In this document: positions 28,410-36,032 of the stretch, piece after piece
How positions within the stretch are numbered: position 1 is the stretch's first letter
Layout: every line of letters starts with the position of its first letter
DNA from: Gammaproteobacteria bacterium
GTDB lineage: Bacteria; Pseudomonadota; Gammaproteobacteria; Steroidobacterales; Steroidobacteraceae
Direction of reading: 5' to 3'
Length of the DNA: 64,000 bases
Assembly (NCBI GenBank): GCA_025359565.1
Contig: JANYFY010000002.1
Coordinates: forward strand, 26,930-90,929
Program-made: the position numbers and the translations under genes
The notes under the pieces: model-generated
What the model was told of the DNA's origin: nothing
Seen by the model: the letters and a program-made list of their open reading frames with translations, nothing else
The model's database searches: none

Positions 28410-28522
28410 GGCGGCCCGCGTCAGCATAGACTTCGGCGCCCGACAAGGCCTCTACCGCTGCTCCCTTCCGGGCCTGACGGGGTTCGTGGCAAGTCGTCGC
28501 GAAGCTGCAAACGCGAGCCACC
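28410..28522 (-). ncRNA. ffs: Signal recognition particle RNA (4.5S)
   Basis: The minus strand carries the universal SRP RNA apical loop GGCCCGGAAGGGAGCAGC (28474-28457), the binding site for Ffh. The ends GGTGGCTCGCGT (28522-28511) and ACGCGGGCCGCC (28421-28410) pair over 12 positions with G-U pairs, closing a single long hairpin of about 113 nt. Exact ends are estimated from this stem. Its partner gene ffh is at 52071-53423. No terminator separates it from dnaX downstream. Confidence 0.93.
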
Positions 28523-28553
28523 ATAGACTAGGGTGGCCCGTGAAATCCACAAT

Positions 28554-28572
28554 TGGCGGAGAGGGAGGGATT
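28554..28572 (-). repeat. 19-bp copy of the tRNA-Ser 3' end (CCA included)
   Basis: Positions 28554-28572 (TGGCGGAGAGGGAGGGATT on plus) are identical to 28691-28709, the last 19 bases of the tRNA-Ser gene including CCA, and the flanking bases differ on both sides. The copies are direct repeats 137 bases apart. This copy closes the hairpin-rich element at 28563-28626. Confidence 0.9.
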
Positions 28573-28626
28573 ACTCGCGCTGCGCGCTCGCCCTTGCGGG
28601 CCGCCCTTATGGGCGTTATCCCTCCC
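28563..28626 (-). other. Hairpin-rich, cloverleaf-like element between tRNA-Ser and 4.5S RNA
   Basis: An outer nine-base-pair stem, GGGAGGGAT (28563-28571) with ATCCCTCCC (28618-28626), encloses three side-by-side hairpins: CGCG-CTG-CGCG (28576-28586), GCCC-TTGC-GGGC (28590-28601) and CGCCC-TTAT-GGGCG (28602-28615). On the minus strand the 3' arm of the outer stem is part of the copied tRNA-Ser tail and is followed by TCTCCGCCA. The pairing is seen in the sequence; that the RNA exists or folds this way is inference. Confidence 0.5.
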
Positions 28627-28690
28627 GATACCCGTCAGCGTTTTATCGTATTCGCTCCAATTTAATACCGCTAGGCTCTTTTATGCCTTA

Positions 28691-28782
28691 TGGCGGAGAG
28701 GGAGGGATTCGAACCCTCGAACACCTTTTGGGATGTTACTCACTTTCCAGGCGAGCGCCTTCGACCACTCGGCCACCTCTCC
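28691..28782 (-). tRNA. tRNA-Ser (anticodon GGA)
   Basis: A 92-base gene with encoded CCA. The acceptor stem GGAGAGG pairs with CCTCTCC; the anticodon stem CTCGC/GTGAG encloses the loop CTGGAAA with anticodon GGA (28748-28746); a long variable arm (GTAACATCCCAAAAGGTGTT region) marks it as a class II serine tRNA; and the T-loop GGTTCGAAT is present. It reads UCC and UCU codons. Confidence 0.95.
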
Positions 28783-28845
28783 ATTTTACCCAAATAAATC
28801 TAATGCCGCGCGCAAGAGTACCGGAGCGCACCTCTGTGATCAAAT

Positions 28846-29121
28846 CTATCCGGCAGCTTTATTAGTGGGTGCCGCCTTGTAGCGTGGCGGCTGGTCTAAA
28901 CAGGCATCTTTAAGCCCCGGGGCCGGAGCGGCAACCACATCAACCGCTGGAATAACGAGAGCGCCTTGGGTATTAGGCGAGTCCAGCCCTGAAGGCACCT
29001 TTAGGGACGCTACTTGGCGTGCATGCTGGTATTCCTGCTGAGCATGACAATCCGCCACCAACGAGTGGCAACCGGCTGTTAAGCCTAAACCAAAAACTCC
29101 AGCCATATATCGAATCTTCAT
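28846..29121 (-). CDS. Small lipoprotein after dapA, resembling the N-terminal part of BamC
   Basis: 91 aa from the ATG at 29119-29121, which overlaps the dapA stop as ATGA. A short signal peptide ends GLGLTAGCHS, a lipobox-like site with Thr at -3. The mature part reads YQHARQVASLKVPSGLDSP and ALVIPAVDV, then a proline-rich tail. The pattern Y..A..V..L.VP.GL..P..IP recalls the unstructured N-terminus of BamC, and dapA-bamC (nlpB) is the E. coli order, but the BamC helix-grip domains are missing. A minimal or degenerate BamC is the favoured reading; homology is inference. Confidence 0.6.
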   Translation of the reverse strand: MKIRYMAGVFGLGLTAGCHSLVADCHAQQEYQHARQVASLKVPSGLDSPNTQGALVIPAVDVVAAPAPGLKDACLDQPPRYKAAPTNKAAG

Positions 29122-30011
29122 GCGGCTTGATCCTTCATATCTATTCCGGCTGCGCCCATCGCACGCAATATTGTTTCTGAATGCATAGCCGACATTTCGA
29201 CCAGCGGCAAACGCATTCCGTTCCCAATAAGTCCCATTCTCGCGAGTGCCCATTTGACAGGAATGGGGTTTGCCTCTACAAATAAGTCCCGATGCAACGG
29301 TTGTAAAGTAAGGTCAAGCGCACGCGCTTTGGCCCAATCACCCCGCAGCGCGGCGGCAAAGATCTCATGCATCCGGCGCGGCGCTACATTAGCCGACACC
29401 GAAATAACACCCCGCGCGCCTACCGTCATCAAATCAAGTGCTGTCGCGTCGTCGCCGGATAATAGCGTAAACCCAACCTTCGACTTTTCTATCACCTCAC
29501 GCGCGCGCTGCAGAGAGCCGCCTGCTTCCTTGAGCGCCACAATTTTTGGATGTTCGCTTAGTCGAGCCACTGTCCCTGGTAGCAAATCCACTGCAGTCCG
29601 GTTCGGCACATTGTACAGAATTACCGGAACTTTCGACGCTTCCGCCGCCGCAATAAAATGCTTGAAAAGACCTTCTTGGGGTGGCTTATTATAGTAGGGG
29701 GTCACCAGCATCACCGCGTCTACCCCCAATTCGGACAAACTGGCCGTGCGGGCCACGGTGGCTGCGGTGTCATTGGTCCCGGAACCTACAATTACCGGCA
29801 TTTTACCCCGACAGCGCTGTACCGCGCGGCAGCACAACTGAGCAATTTCTTCTAGGCCCAATACCGGAGATTCCCCGCTAGTCCCGCCCACAATCAACCC
29901 GTCGGAACCCTCGTGCAAATGAAAGTCCAGCAAACGATCCCAGGCGGACCAGTCCAAACCTCCTTCTGCGGTCATAGGGGTCACCACGGCTACCAGACTT
30001 CCAGAAAACAT
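29118..30011 (-). CDS. dapA: 4-hydroxy-tetrahydrodipicolinate synthase
   Basis: Condenses pyruvate with aspartate semialdehyde, the first committed step of lysine/diaminopimelate synthesis. Motifs are VGGTSGESPVLGLEE near residue 41, VMLVTPYYNKPPQEGLFKHF near 100, VPVILYNVPNRTAVDLLP with the catalytic tyrosine near 133, and the Schiff-base lysine in KIVALKEAGGSLQR near 160. Length 297 aa is normal. GGGGAG precedes the ATG by about eight bases, partly inside a perfect ten-base palindrome (30012-30021). Translationally coupled to the small lipoprotein gene. Confidence 0.97.
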   Translation of the reverse strand: MFSGSLVAVVTPMTAEGGLDWSAWDRLLDFHLHEGSDGLIVGGTSGESPVLGLEEIAQLCCRAVQRCRGKMPVIVGSGTNDTAATVARTASLSELGVDAVMLVTPYYNKPPQEGLFKHFIAAAEASKVPVILYNVPNRTAVDLLPGTVARLSEHPKIVALKEAGGSLQRAREVIEKSKVGFTLLSGDDATALDLMTVGARGVISVSANVAPRRMHEIFAAALRGDWAKARALDLTLQPLHRDLFVEANPIPVKWALARMGLIGNGMRLPLVEMSAMHSETILRAMGAAGIDMKDQAA

Positions 30012-30101
30012 GAGTCGACTCCCCTATTGGTCGCGAATTATCACTACCTTAATGGCGAGACAGGCACCCTGGCAAGCATCCACAGGGTAGAATTTACCGC
30101 A

Positions 30102-30632
30102 ATGAAACAACATATTGTAATTTCCGCAGTGGGTGGGGACCGTATTGGCATGGTCCACGAGCTATCCAAAGCAGTCTCCGACTGTGGCGGAAGCATCAGC
30201 GAAAGCCGTATGACGGCATTAGGTAACGAATTCGCCATGCTGCTGCTCGTCAACGGCAACTGGCATACGCTCGCCAAACTTGAGGCGGAGTTCAAAAAGC
30301 TCGCCGATGCCAGCGGTATGAACATACAGGTACGGCGAACGGAGGCTCGTGCTGCTCGGGTCGACATGCTGCCCTACTCTATCGACGTCGTATGTCTAGA
30401 CCAAACCGGCATTGTCGCGGGGTTAAGCGGATTCTTTGCACAGCGCGGAGTCGAAATCGCCGAATTATCGACCCGCTCCTATGCGGCCGCACACACCGGC
30501 GCCCCGATGTTCTCGCTACAAGTGATTGTGAGCGTGCCGAGTCGCCTGCATATTGGTGTAATACGTGAAGAATTTATGGATTTTTGCGACCATTTGAACT
30601 TGGACGCCATTTTCGAACCGGTCAAGAACTAA
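30102..30632 (+). CDS. gcvR: Glycine cleavage system repressor-type ACT protein (GcvR family)
   Basis: 176 aa with two ACT domains: QHIVISAVGGDRIGMVHELS at the N-terminus and IDVVCLDQTGIVAGLSGFFA near residue 92. This is the GcvR layout; in E. coli GcvR antagonises GcvA at the gcv operon. It diverges from dapA, as in E. coli. The ATG at 30102 matches family starts; the frame is open upstream but overlaps dapA. A TAGAAT (30088-30093) lies eight bases before the ATG and the Shine-Dalgarno is weak. Confidence 0.88.
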   Translation: MKQHIVISAVGGDRIGMVHELSKAVSDCGGSISESRMTALGNEFAMLLLVNGNWHTLAKLEAEFKKLADASGMNIQVRRTEARAARVDMLPYSIDVVCLDQTGIVAGLSGFFAQRGVEIAELSTRSYAAAHTGAPMFSLQVIVSVPSRLHIGVIREEFMDFCDHLNLDAIFEPVKN

Positions 30633-30638
30633 CATTCT

Positions 30639-32072
30639 ATGAGCAAAGTGCTAATCGGGGGGAAAACGCCCAATCGGCGTATATTCGTATTAGATACCAA
30701 CGTCCTAATGCATGATCCGACAGCCATTTTTCGCTTTGAAGAGCATGATATTTACATCCCCATGACAGTGCTCGAAGAATTAGACGCGGGGAAAAAAGGC
30801 TTGACGGAAGCAGCTCGAAATGTCCGACAGGTAAGTCGTTTTTTAGACGGCCTAATTCAAGGAGCTAGCAAGGCGCAGATTGATCGTGGATTAGCGCTGC
30901 CAACTGCGATCAATGTCTCAACCAACAAGGGCAAACCCACACCAAGCGGACGGCTCTTTTTTCAGACTGCCATACTGGAATCCACTCTACCCGCAAGTCT
31001 GCCGGGACTCGGTGCCGATAATGCAATATTGGCTAATACTCTCGCACTCCAAAAGAAATTTAGGAAAGCGCAAGTCACCCTAGTTTCAAAAGACATTAAT
31101 CTGCGTATTAAGGCCTCCATCGTCGGAGTGCACGCAGAAGATTATTCTAGTGACAAGACTATTGAAGATGCTGATTTACTTGCCAGTGGAACTCAAGCAC
31201 TACCTGCCAATTTCTGGGATAAACACGGCAAAGGCATGGAGCCGTGGCAACAAAACAGTAGGACCTTTTATAGGCTACACGGTCCGCTCGTTAAAGAATG
31301 GACGTCAAATCAATTTGTCTATGATCCTCATGCTAAAGGCATTGAAGCGATTGTCCGCAAAGTCGAAACAGACGCAGCCGTACTTCAGCTCACGATCGAC
31401 TATCATGCCGAACGAAATAACGTATGGGGAGTCAATTCACGCAATCGCGAACAAAATATGGCGTTGAATTTGTTAATGGATCCCGAGATCGACTTCGTGA
31501 CGGTGCTGGGGCCTGCTGGCACTGGTAAGACACTGTTGACGTTGGCAGCAGCGCTTGCGCAAACTCTAGATCATAGTCGCTACACCGAAATTATCATGAC
31601 GCGGGTCACTATTCCTTTGGGCGAAGATATCGGATTTTTACCTGGCACCGAGGAGGAGAAAATGGAACCCTGGATGGGAGCCTTAATGGATAACCTTGAA
31701 GTGTTAACCCAGAACCAATCAGGCGGTACGTGGGGACGTGGCGCCACTAGTGATCTACTACGTCATCGCATCAAAATTAAATCGCTTAACTTCATGCGTG
31801 GCCGAACATTTCTAAACCGTTTCATCATCATTGATGAAGCGCAGAATCTTACGCCCAAACAAATGAAAGCCTTGGTCACGCGTGCAGGACCTGGCACCAA
31901 AATGGTGTGCCTTGGCAACATCGCGCAGATAGACACGCCTTATTTAACTGAAACAACATCGGGTCTTACCTATGTAGTTAACCGCTTTTCTGGGTGGGCG
32001 TTTTCAGGTCACATCACTTTAATGCGTGGAGAACGCTCGCGGCTAGCGGACTACGCCTCGGAAGCTCTGTGA
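30639..32072 (+). CDS. PIN domain-PhoH fusion ATPase
   Basis: An N-terminal PIN-type nuclease domain (IFVLDTNVLMHDPTAIFRFE, LTVLEELDAGKKGL-like stretch and DNAILANTLALQ with its acidic residues) is fused to a PhoH RNA-helicase-like ATPase with Walker A VLGPAGTGKTLLTLAAALA (near residue 290) and Walker B FIIIDEAQNLTPKQMKALV. Total 477 aa, normal for this PhoH2-like type. A role in RNA metabolism is likely from the domains, but the substrate is unknown. It lies six bases after gcvR and ahead of the bepA-like gene. Confidence 0.92.
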   Translation: MSKVLIGGKTPNRRIFVLDTNVLMHDPTAIFRFEEHDIYIPMTVLEELDAGKKGLTEAARNVRQVSRFLDGLIQGASKAQIDRGLALPTAINVSTNKGKPTPSGRLFFQTAILESTLPASLPGLGADNAILANTLALQKKFRKAQVTLVSKDINLRIKASIVGVHAEDYSSDKTIEDADLLASGTQALPANFWDKHGKGMEPWQQNSRTFYRLHGPLVKEWTSNQFVYDPHAKGIEAIVRKVETDAAVLQLTIDYHAERNNVWGVNSRNREQNMALNLLMDPEIDFVTVLGPAGTGKTLLTLAAALAQTLDHSRYTEIIMTRVTIPLGEDIGFLPGTEEEKMEPWMGALMDNLEVLTQNQSGGTWGRGATSDLLRHRIKIKSLNFMRGRTFLNRFIIIDEAQNLTPKQMKALVTRAGPGTKMVCLGNIAQIDTPYLTETTSGLTYVVNRFSGWAFSGHITLMRGERSRLADYASEAL

Positions 32073-32140
32073 TATTACCGCGTGCAATCGAACTTAATAC
32101 GCGCAAAGGTACTCCAATATATTTTGGGGAGAAAGCACCC

Positions 32141-33637
32141 TTGTTGAAGTTGGCACTCAGCTGGATAGCTGGCGTAGCTCTCGGGCTCTACGCCAGTATA
32201 GCTGTCGCCAGCGCAGGCGGTATATCGCAAGACCTTCCAGAACTGGGCAGCCAAGCTAATGCCACGATATCGCTGGAGGATGAATATCGAGTCGGGCTCA
32301 TGATGGTACGCGGCATGCGTGATACCGGACAAATCCTCGAAGATCCCGAAGTTAGTCAGTATATCCAAGAAGTGGGGCACAGCCTGTCTAATCGCGCCGA
32401 GGAAGGCCAGCACCAGTTTTATTATTTTTTTGTACGCGATCCAGCTATTAACGCTTTCGCTGTTCCGGGTGGTTTCATCGCAGTGAACAGTGGTTTAATG
32501 CTATCAACTCACAATGAAGACGAATTGGCAGGCGTCCTGGCACATGAAACTGCGCACGTCACCCAACGGCATATTGCGCGAGGAATTGTCGATCAGAGTC
32601 ATGCCGGATTGGTATCGACCGCCGCCATGTTAGCCGCTATCCTATTGGGAGCCACCGCCGGTCGAGGCTCACCTGGGGCTATGGAAGGCGCGATTGTTGC
32701 AGCTCAAGGTGCGTCGATTCAGCATCAAATAAATTACACGCGCTCGCAAGAATTTGAGGCTGATCGGATTGGTATAAGCACTATGGTCAGTGCCGGTTAT
32801 GACCCGTTGGGCATGCCAACCTTCTTTGAAACCTTAAATCGCAACTCCCCCGACCCGAGTCGAATAAAAGCCATTGAATTTCTAATCGATCATCCAGTCA
32901 CCTCAGATCGTATTGCAGAGTCGCGCAACCGCGCCGAACAGATCGGCCGGATTCACCACACTGACTCGCTCAGTTATATTTTGACCCGCGAGCGCTTACG
33001 TTCCTTAGTGGGAAATCCTCAAGATGCGCGCGATTATTACGCGACATTGATAAAAAACGGCGCGGGAATCAGCCCCGAAGAACGCTATGGCAAGGACATC
33101 GCTGACATAAACACCAGAAATCCAGCGGCCGCGATCAGTGACTTAACTGCGCTGGTGAAAGAGTATCCAAAGGTGACCCAGTACTACGGCGCATTGGGGC
33201 AAGCATTTCTTGCAAATGACCAGATGAAGGAATCGCAAGGTGTACTTGATAAAGCTTTAGCATTGTTTCCGCGCAACATCCCCATTACCATTCGCCTTGC
33301 GGAAACACTAATGCGGGAAGGTAACAATAAGCGCGCACACTTGGTGTTACTCGATCTATTCAATGCGGTAGAACCTACTCCCGACCAAGCGCGATTGATT
33401 GCCAAAGCCGCTAACGCCGCTGGTGATATTGCCGATTCATATTACTACATGTCAGATTTTTATATAATGAGTGGCGAACTCATGATGGCGTTGAACCAGC
33501 TGCAACTCGCTTTAGAGCTACCGGGATTAAATCCCATTCAACGCGCGCGATTTAGCGCGCTGCTCCAAGAGGTGCGCGACGCCATGCCGAAGGATCGCAA
33601 GAATACTACTGCCGATGATCGCGGAGATCGTCATTGA
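32141..33637 (+). CDS. bepA: M48 family periplasmic metalloprotease with TPRs, BepA-like
   Basis: Predicted periplasmic chaperone/protease for outer-membrane protein assembly. A TTG at 32141, with GGGGAG nine bases upstream, gives a good signal peptide (LALSWIAGVALGLYASIAVA) and 498 aa; a GTG at 32069 overlapping the phoH stop is the alternative. The zinc motif is VLAHETAHVTQRHIARG, the third ligand is in SQEFEADRIGISTMVSAGYD, and the C-terminal half (~residues 310-480) is TPR-like (YYGALGQAFLANDQMKESQG). It precedes mlaA, so two outer-membrane quality-control genes are adjacent. Confidence 0.9.
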   Translation: MLKLALSWIAGVALGLYASIAVASAGGISQDLPELGSQANATISLEDEYRVGLMMVRGMRDTGQILEDPEVSQYIQEVGHSLSNRAEEGQHQFYYFFVRDPAINAFAVPGGFIAVNSGLMLSTHNEDELAGVLAHETAHVTQRHIARGIVDQSHAGLVSTAAMLAAILLGATAGRGSPGAMEGAIVAAQGASIQHQINYTRSQEFEADRIGISTMVSAGYDPLGMPTFFETLNRNSPDPSRIKAIEFLIDHPVTSDRIAESRNRAEQIGRIHHTDSLSYILTRERLRSLVGNPQDARDYYATLIKNGAGISPEERYGKDIADINTRNPAAAISDLTALVKEYPKVTQYYGALGQAFLANDQMKESQGVLDKALALFPRNIPITIRLAETLMREGNNKRAHLVLLDLFNAVEPTPDQARLIAKAANAAGDIADSYYYMSDFYIMSGELMMALNQLQLALELPGLNPIQRARFSALLQEVRDAMPKDRKNTTADDRGDRH

Positions 33638-33648
33638 GGGAGATTTAG

Positions 33649-34452
33649 ATGAAGTTTACGGATTGGCAACGACTGTTGTTTGCGGTGGGTGTATCTTGCA
33701 CATTGAGTGCATGTGTGACGTTGGCGCCCACCGCCGCGCGCTCTAAACAAGATCCACTTGAATCGTGGAATCGAGGCGTTTATAAGTTTAATGACGTGGT
33801 TGATCGGGGTGTCGCCAAACCTCTCGCACGCGGCTATGTAAAAGTGCTGCCGAAACCCGCTCGTGTTGGGATAAGCAATTTCTTTGCTAACCTCTCAACT
33901 CCAAGGGTCATGGTCAATGATTTGTTGCAAGGTAAGCTCAAAGCAGCCGCTAATGATTTAGCAAGATTCGTGATGAACACCACCATTGGCATTGCAGGTT
34001 TGCTGGATCCTGCCACACGCGCGGGGCTTGACAGGAATGAGGCCGATTTCGGCCAAACTTTGGGTCGCTGGGGCGTGCACTCCGGCCCTTTTCTCGAACT
34101 CCCTCTATTTGGGCCCTCAGATCTTCGCGATGCACCCAGCCGTTTCTTAGTGGATAGTCAATTTAGTCCGCTCGTGCACCACGTGACTAATCCCCACCAC
34201 TATCTGGTTAAAAATCGGTACGAAAAGTGGGGTCTTAAAGCTATTGACCTTTTAGACAAACGTGCTGAATTGCTGGACTACGACGCGACTCTTAAAAACA
34301 TCTATGACCCATACGCTTTTATTCGTGACGCCTACCTTCAGCGACGAGCGTATAGGGTGGGCGGCAACAAAATAGACACATCGCCCGACCCGGATCTTGA
34401 TGCGGACACTCCCCCACCGGACGCGCCAGCCGCAATTGCTCCGCAACATTGA
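33649..34452 (+). CDS. mlaA: Outer membrane lipoprotein MlaA (VacJ)
   Basis: Outer-membrane donut that removes misplaced phospholipids from the outer leaflet and passes them to MlaC. The signal peptide ends TLSACVT (lipobox), followed by DPLESWNRGVYKFNDVVDRG, the STPRVMVNDLLQGK region and GVHSGPFLELPLFGPSDLRD. Length 267 aa is normal, with a proline-rich tail. GGGAG lies seven bases before the ATG. It converges on mlaFEDCB, which encodes the rest of the pathway. Confidence 0.96.
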   Translation: MKFTDWQRLLFAVGVSCTLSACVTLAPTAARSKQDPLESWNRGVYKFNDVVDRGVAKPLARGYVKVLPKPARVGISNFFANLSTPRVMVNDLLQGKLKAAANDLARFVMNTTIGIAGLLDPATRAGLDRNEADFGQTLGRWGVHSGPFLELPLFGPSDLRDAPSRFLVDSQFSPLVHHVTNPHHYLVKNRYEKWGLKAIDLLDKRAELLDYDATLKNIYDPYAFIRDAYLQRRAYRVGGNKIDTSPDPDLDADTPPPDAPAAIAPQH

Positions 34453-34465
34453 TTTTAAGCCATCT

Positions 34466-34479
34466 TGGGCAAACGCCCA
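34466..34479. terminator. Short hairpin between converging mlaA and mlaB
   Basis: TGGGC-AAAC-GCCCA (34466-34479) is a five-base-pair stem with a tetraloop in the 34-base gap between the stops of mlaA and mlaB, followed by TTCGCTTT on the plus strand. It is a weak candidate for a bidirectional terminator; the U-tract is poor. Confidence 0.3.
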
Positions 34480-34486
34480 TTCGCTT

Positions 34487-34816
34487 TCAAGGGGAACTAT
34501 TAAGCTCCGGCAGTAATAATCCCTCTAGTTCGCTTAGACGCGCAAGCTGTTGCAACTGAGTCGGCATATTTTCATACCGAAGGGTTTTCCCCGCAGCATG
34601 AGCCACGCTGAGCCATTCGATTAGCAAAGCAAGCCCAGCGCTATCGCTGTGTCCTACACCACTAAGATCCACCAACGCAGCATCGCCGCGAGCAATGGCA
34701 TTCCCGCCTACCGACAGCAAGTCACCCACCGTGACTAAATTTAAGGCACCCACCACGCGCGATCGGTCACCGCCCTGCACCTCGAAGGAGGCTTGATTTA
34801 GACCTAAATCGCTCAA
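34487..34816 (-). CDS. mlaB: MlaB, STAS-domain subunit of the Mla ABC transporter
   Basis: Cytoplasmic STAS protein that stabilises MlaF in the MlaFEDB complex. 109 aa with DAALVDLSGVGHSDSAGLAL, the STAS helix-strand, in the middle. The start is TTG at 34814-34816, sharing four bases (TTGA) with the mlaC stop, and AAGG lies seven bases upstream. It is the last gene of the mla operon. Confidence 0.9.
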   Translation of the reverse strand: MSDLGLNQASFEVQGGDRSRVVGALNLVTVGDLLSVGGNAIARGDAALVDLSGVGHSDSAGLALLIEWLSVAHAAGKTLRYENMPTQLQQLARLSELEGLLLPELNSSP

Positions 34817-35493
34817 CCGCTTGCCTTAGCCTGGTGTCCGACGGCTTCGGACTCCAGTCGCTTAATTAATTCCTCCAAACCCTTCTGCTGAATCTCGGCT
34901 GCGTAGTCAGTCTTGAAGCTTTTGAGATAAGAAATCCCCTCGACTACTACGTCATAGGCCTTCCAACCCGCCTCACCTTTATGCAGGCTGAAATTAACCG
35001 GTACTTTTTCACCACTGGAACGTTTTACTTCGGTGCGCACGGTTGCGAGCTTATCCGCCGCATCTCCTTTATAAGGCAAGATCACCAGTCGGTCTGCCGT
35101 GAAACTCACCAGCAAAGTACCGTAGTTGTGTAACAGAGAATGATAAAGCCCGGCGACAAATCGTTTGCGCTGCTCCGCAGTTGCGGTCTTCCAAGCGGGC
35201 CCCAACACAAACCTTGCCGCATACTCGGTATCGAATTTGGGTAGCAACACGTTGCCGACCAAGTCATCCAATTTCGCAGGGTCATTGGCGTAAATAGGTC
35301 GGTTTGCATCAAGCTCTACCAACATGCGTTTCGCGGAATACTCAATCAACTCTTGAGGTCCCATCGCCGAAGTGTCGACAGTCGATAGCGTTTTGCTAGG
35401 TGCAACATCGGCAGCAATTGAAACCGCGATGGCGCCGACACTACCCAGCACTAACATCGAGCCAATTAAAACGCTCATTAGCGATTTGTTCAT
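34813..35493 (-). CDS. mlaC: Periplasmic phospholipid-binding protein MlaC
   Basis: Shuttle that carries phospholipids between MlaA and the MlaD ring. An N-terminal signal peptide (LMSVLIGSMLVLGSVGAIAV) is followed by the MlaC/Ttg2D domain with RFVAGLYHSLLHNYGTLLVS and KAYDVVVEGISYLKSFKTDY. 226 aa, normal. Overlaps mlaD and mlaB by four bases each, consistent with coupled translation. Confidence 0.95.
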   Translation of the reverse strand: MNKSLMSVLIGSMLVLGSVGAIAVSIAADVAPSKTLSTVDTSAMGPQELIEYSAKRMLVELDANRPIYANDPAKLDDLVGNVLLPKFDTEYAARFVLGPAWKTATAEQRKRFVAGLYHSLLHNYGTLLVSFTADRLVILPYKGDAADKLATVRTEVKRSSGEKVPVNFSLHKGEAGWKAYDVVVEGISYLKSFKTDYAAEIQQKGLEELIKRLESEAVGHQAKASG

Positions 35494-36020
35494 TTCGTCT
35501 TCTCCATTACGTGAGGGGTGTGCGCAGTAGTTGAATCAACACTGGAAGCATTCGGGCTCCCTTTCGCAAAATTCGCCACAAATTGACCAATTAAGTTCTC
35601 AAGCACTATTGCTGACTGTGTCTGGTCGATTTGATCCTTATCCTTTAAAAAAGTTTCCGCACCACCGGGACTAAGACCCACAAATTTTCCACCCAACAAT
35701 CCTTGGGTAAAAATACTAGCATCGCTATCACTCGGTATCTGGTTATATTTCGCATCCAAGCGCAGGGACACTACGGCTTTATAAACCTTAGAATCATATT
35801 CAATTTTATTTACGCGGCCTACTGCAACCCCTGAAATCGACACTGGCGCTCCCACTTTAAGGTCGCCTATATTGTCGAATCTCGCCGTCACGTCAAAATG
35901 CGGGGCATTACCGAATGAAATGCCACGACTGGTTGTTTGCGTTGTCAAAAAAAATAAGGCCGCAAAACCCAGCAGCACGAATAATCCTGTCCCTAAATTT
36001 AAAGTCCGCGATTTTTGCAT
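35490..36020 (-). CDS. mlaD: MlaD, MCE-domain lipid-binding subunit
   Basis: Inner-membrane anchored MCE protein forming the periplasmic hexameric ring of the Mla transporter. One N-terminal membrane segment (LGTGLFVLLGFAALFFL) precedes the MCE domain (VTARFDNIGDLKVGAPVSIS, GVAVGRV) and a short hydrophobic pore region (IFTQGLLGGKFVGLSPGG). 176 aa, within the normal range. In the mlaFEDCB order. Confidence 0.95.
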   Translation of the reverse strand: MQKSRTLNLGTGLFVLLGFAALFFLTTQTTSRGISFGNAPHFDVTARFDNIGDLKVGAPVSISGVAVGRVNKIEYDSKVYKAVVSLRLDAKYNQIPSDSDASIFTQGLLGGKFVGLSPGGAETFLKDKDQIDQTQSAIVLENLIGQFVANFAKGSPNASSVDSTTAHTPHVMEKTK

Positions 36021-36032
36021 ATACTCAATCCT

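Noticed and set aside
28554..28709. Direct repeats of the tRNA 3' end as attL/attR of a genomic island
   Set aside because: Only about 118 bases separate the repeats, there is no integrase, and core genes lie on both sides; at most a scar of an element lost long ago.
28533..28882. Two overlapping plus-strand open frames across tRNA-Ser
   Set aside because: They read the antisense of tRNA-Ser and its copied tail; the EGGIRTLE-like sequence is a well-known artefact of tRNA-Ser genes.
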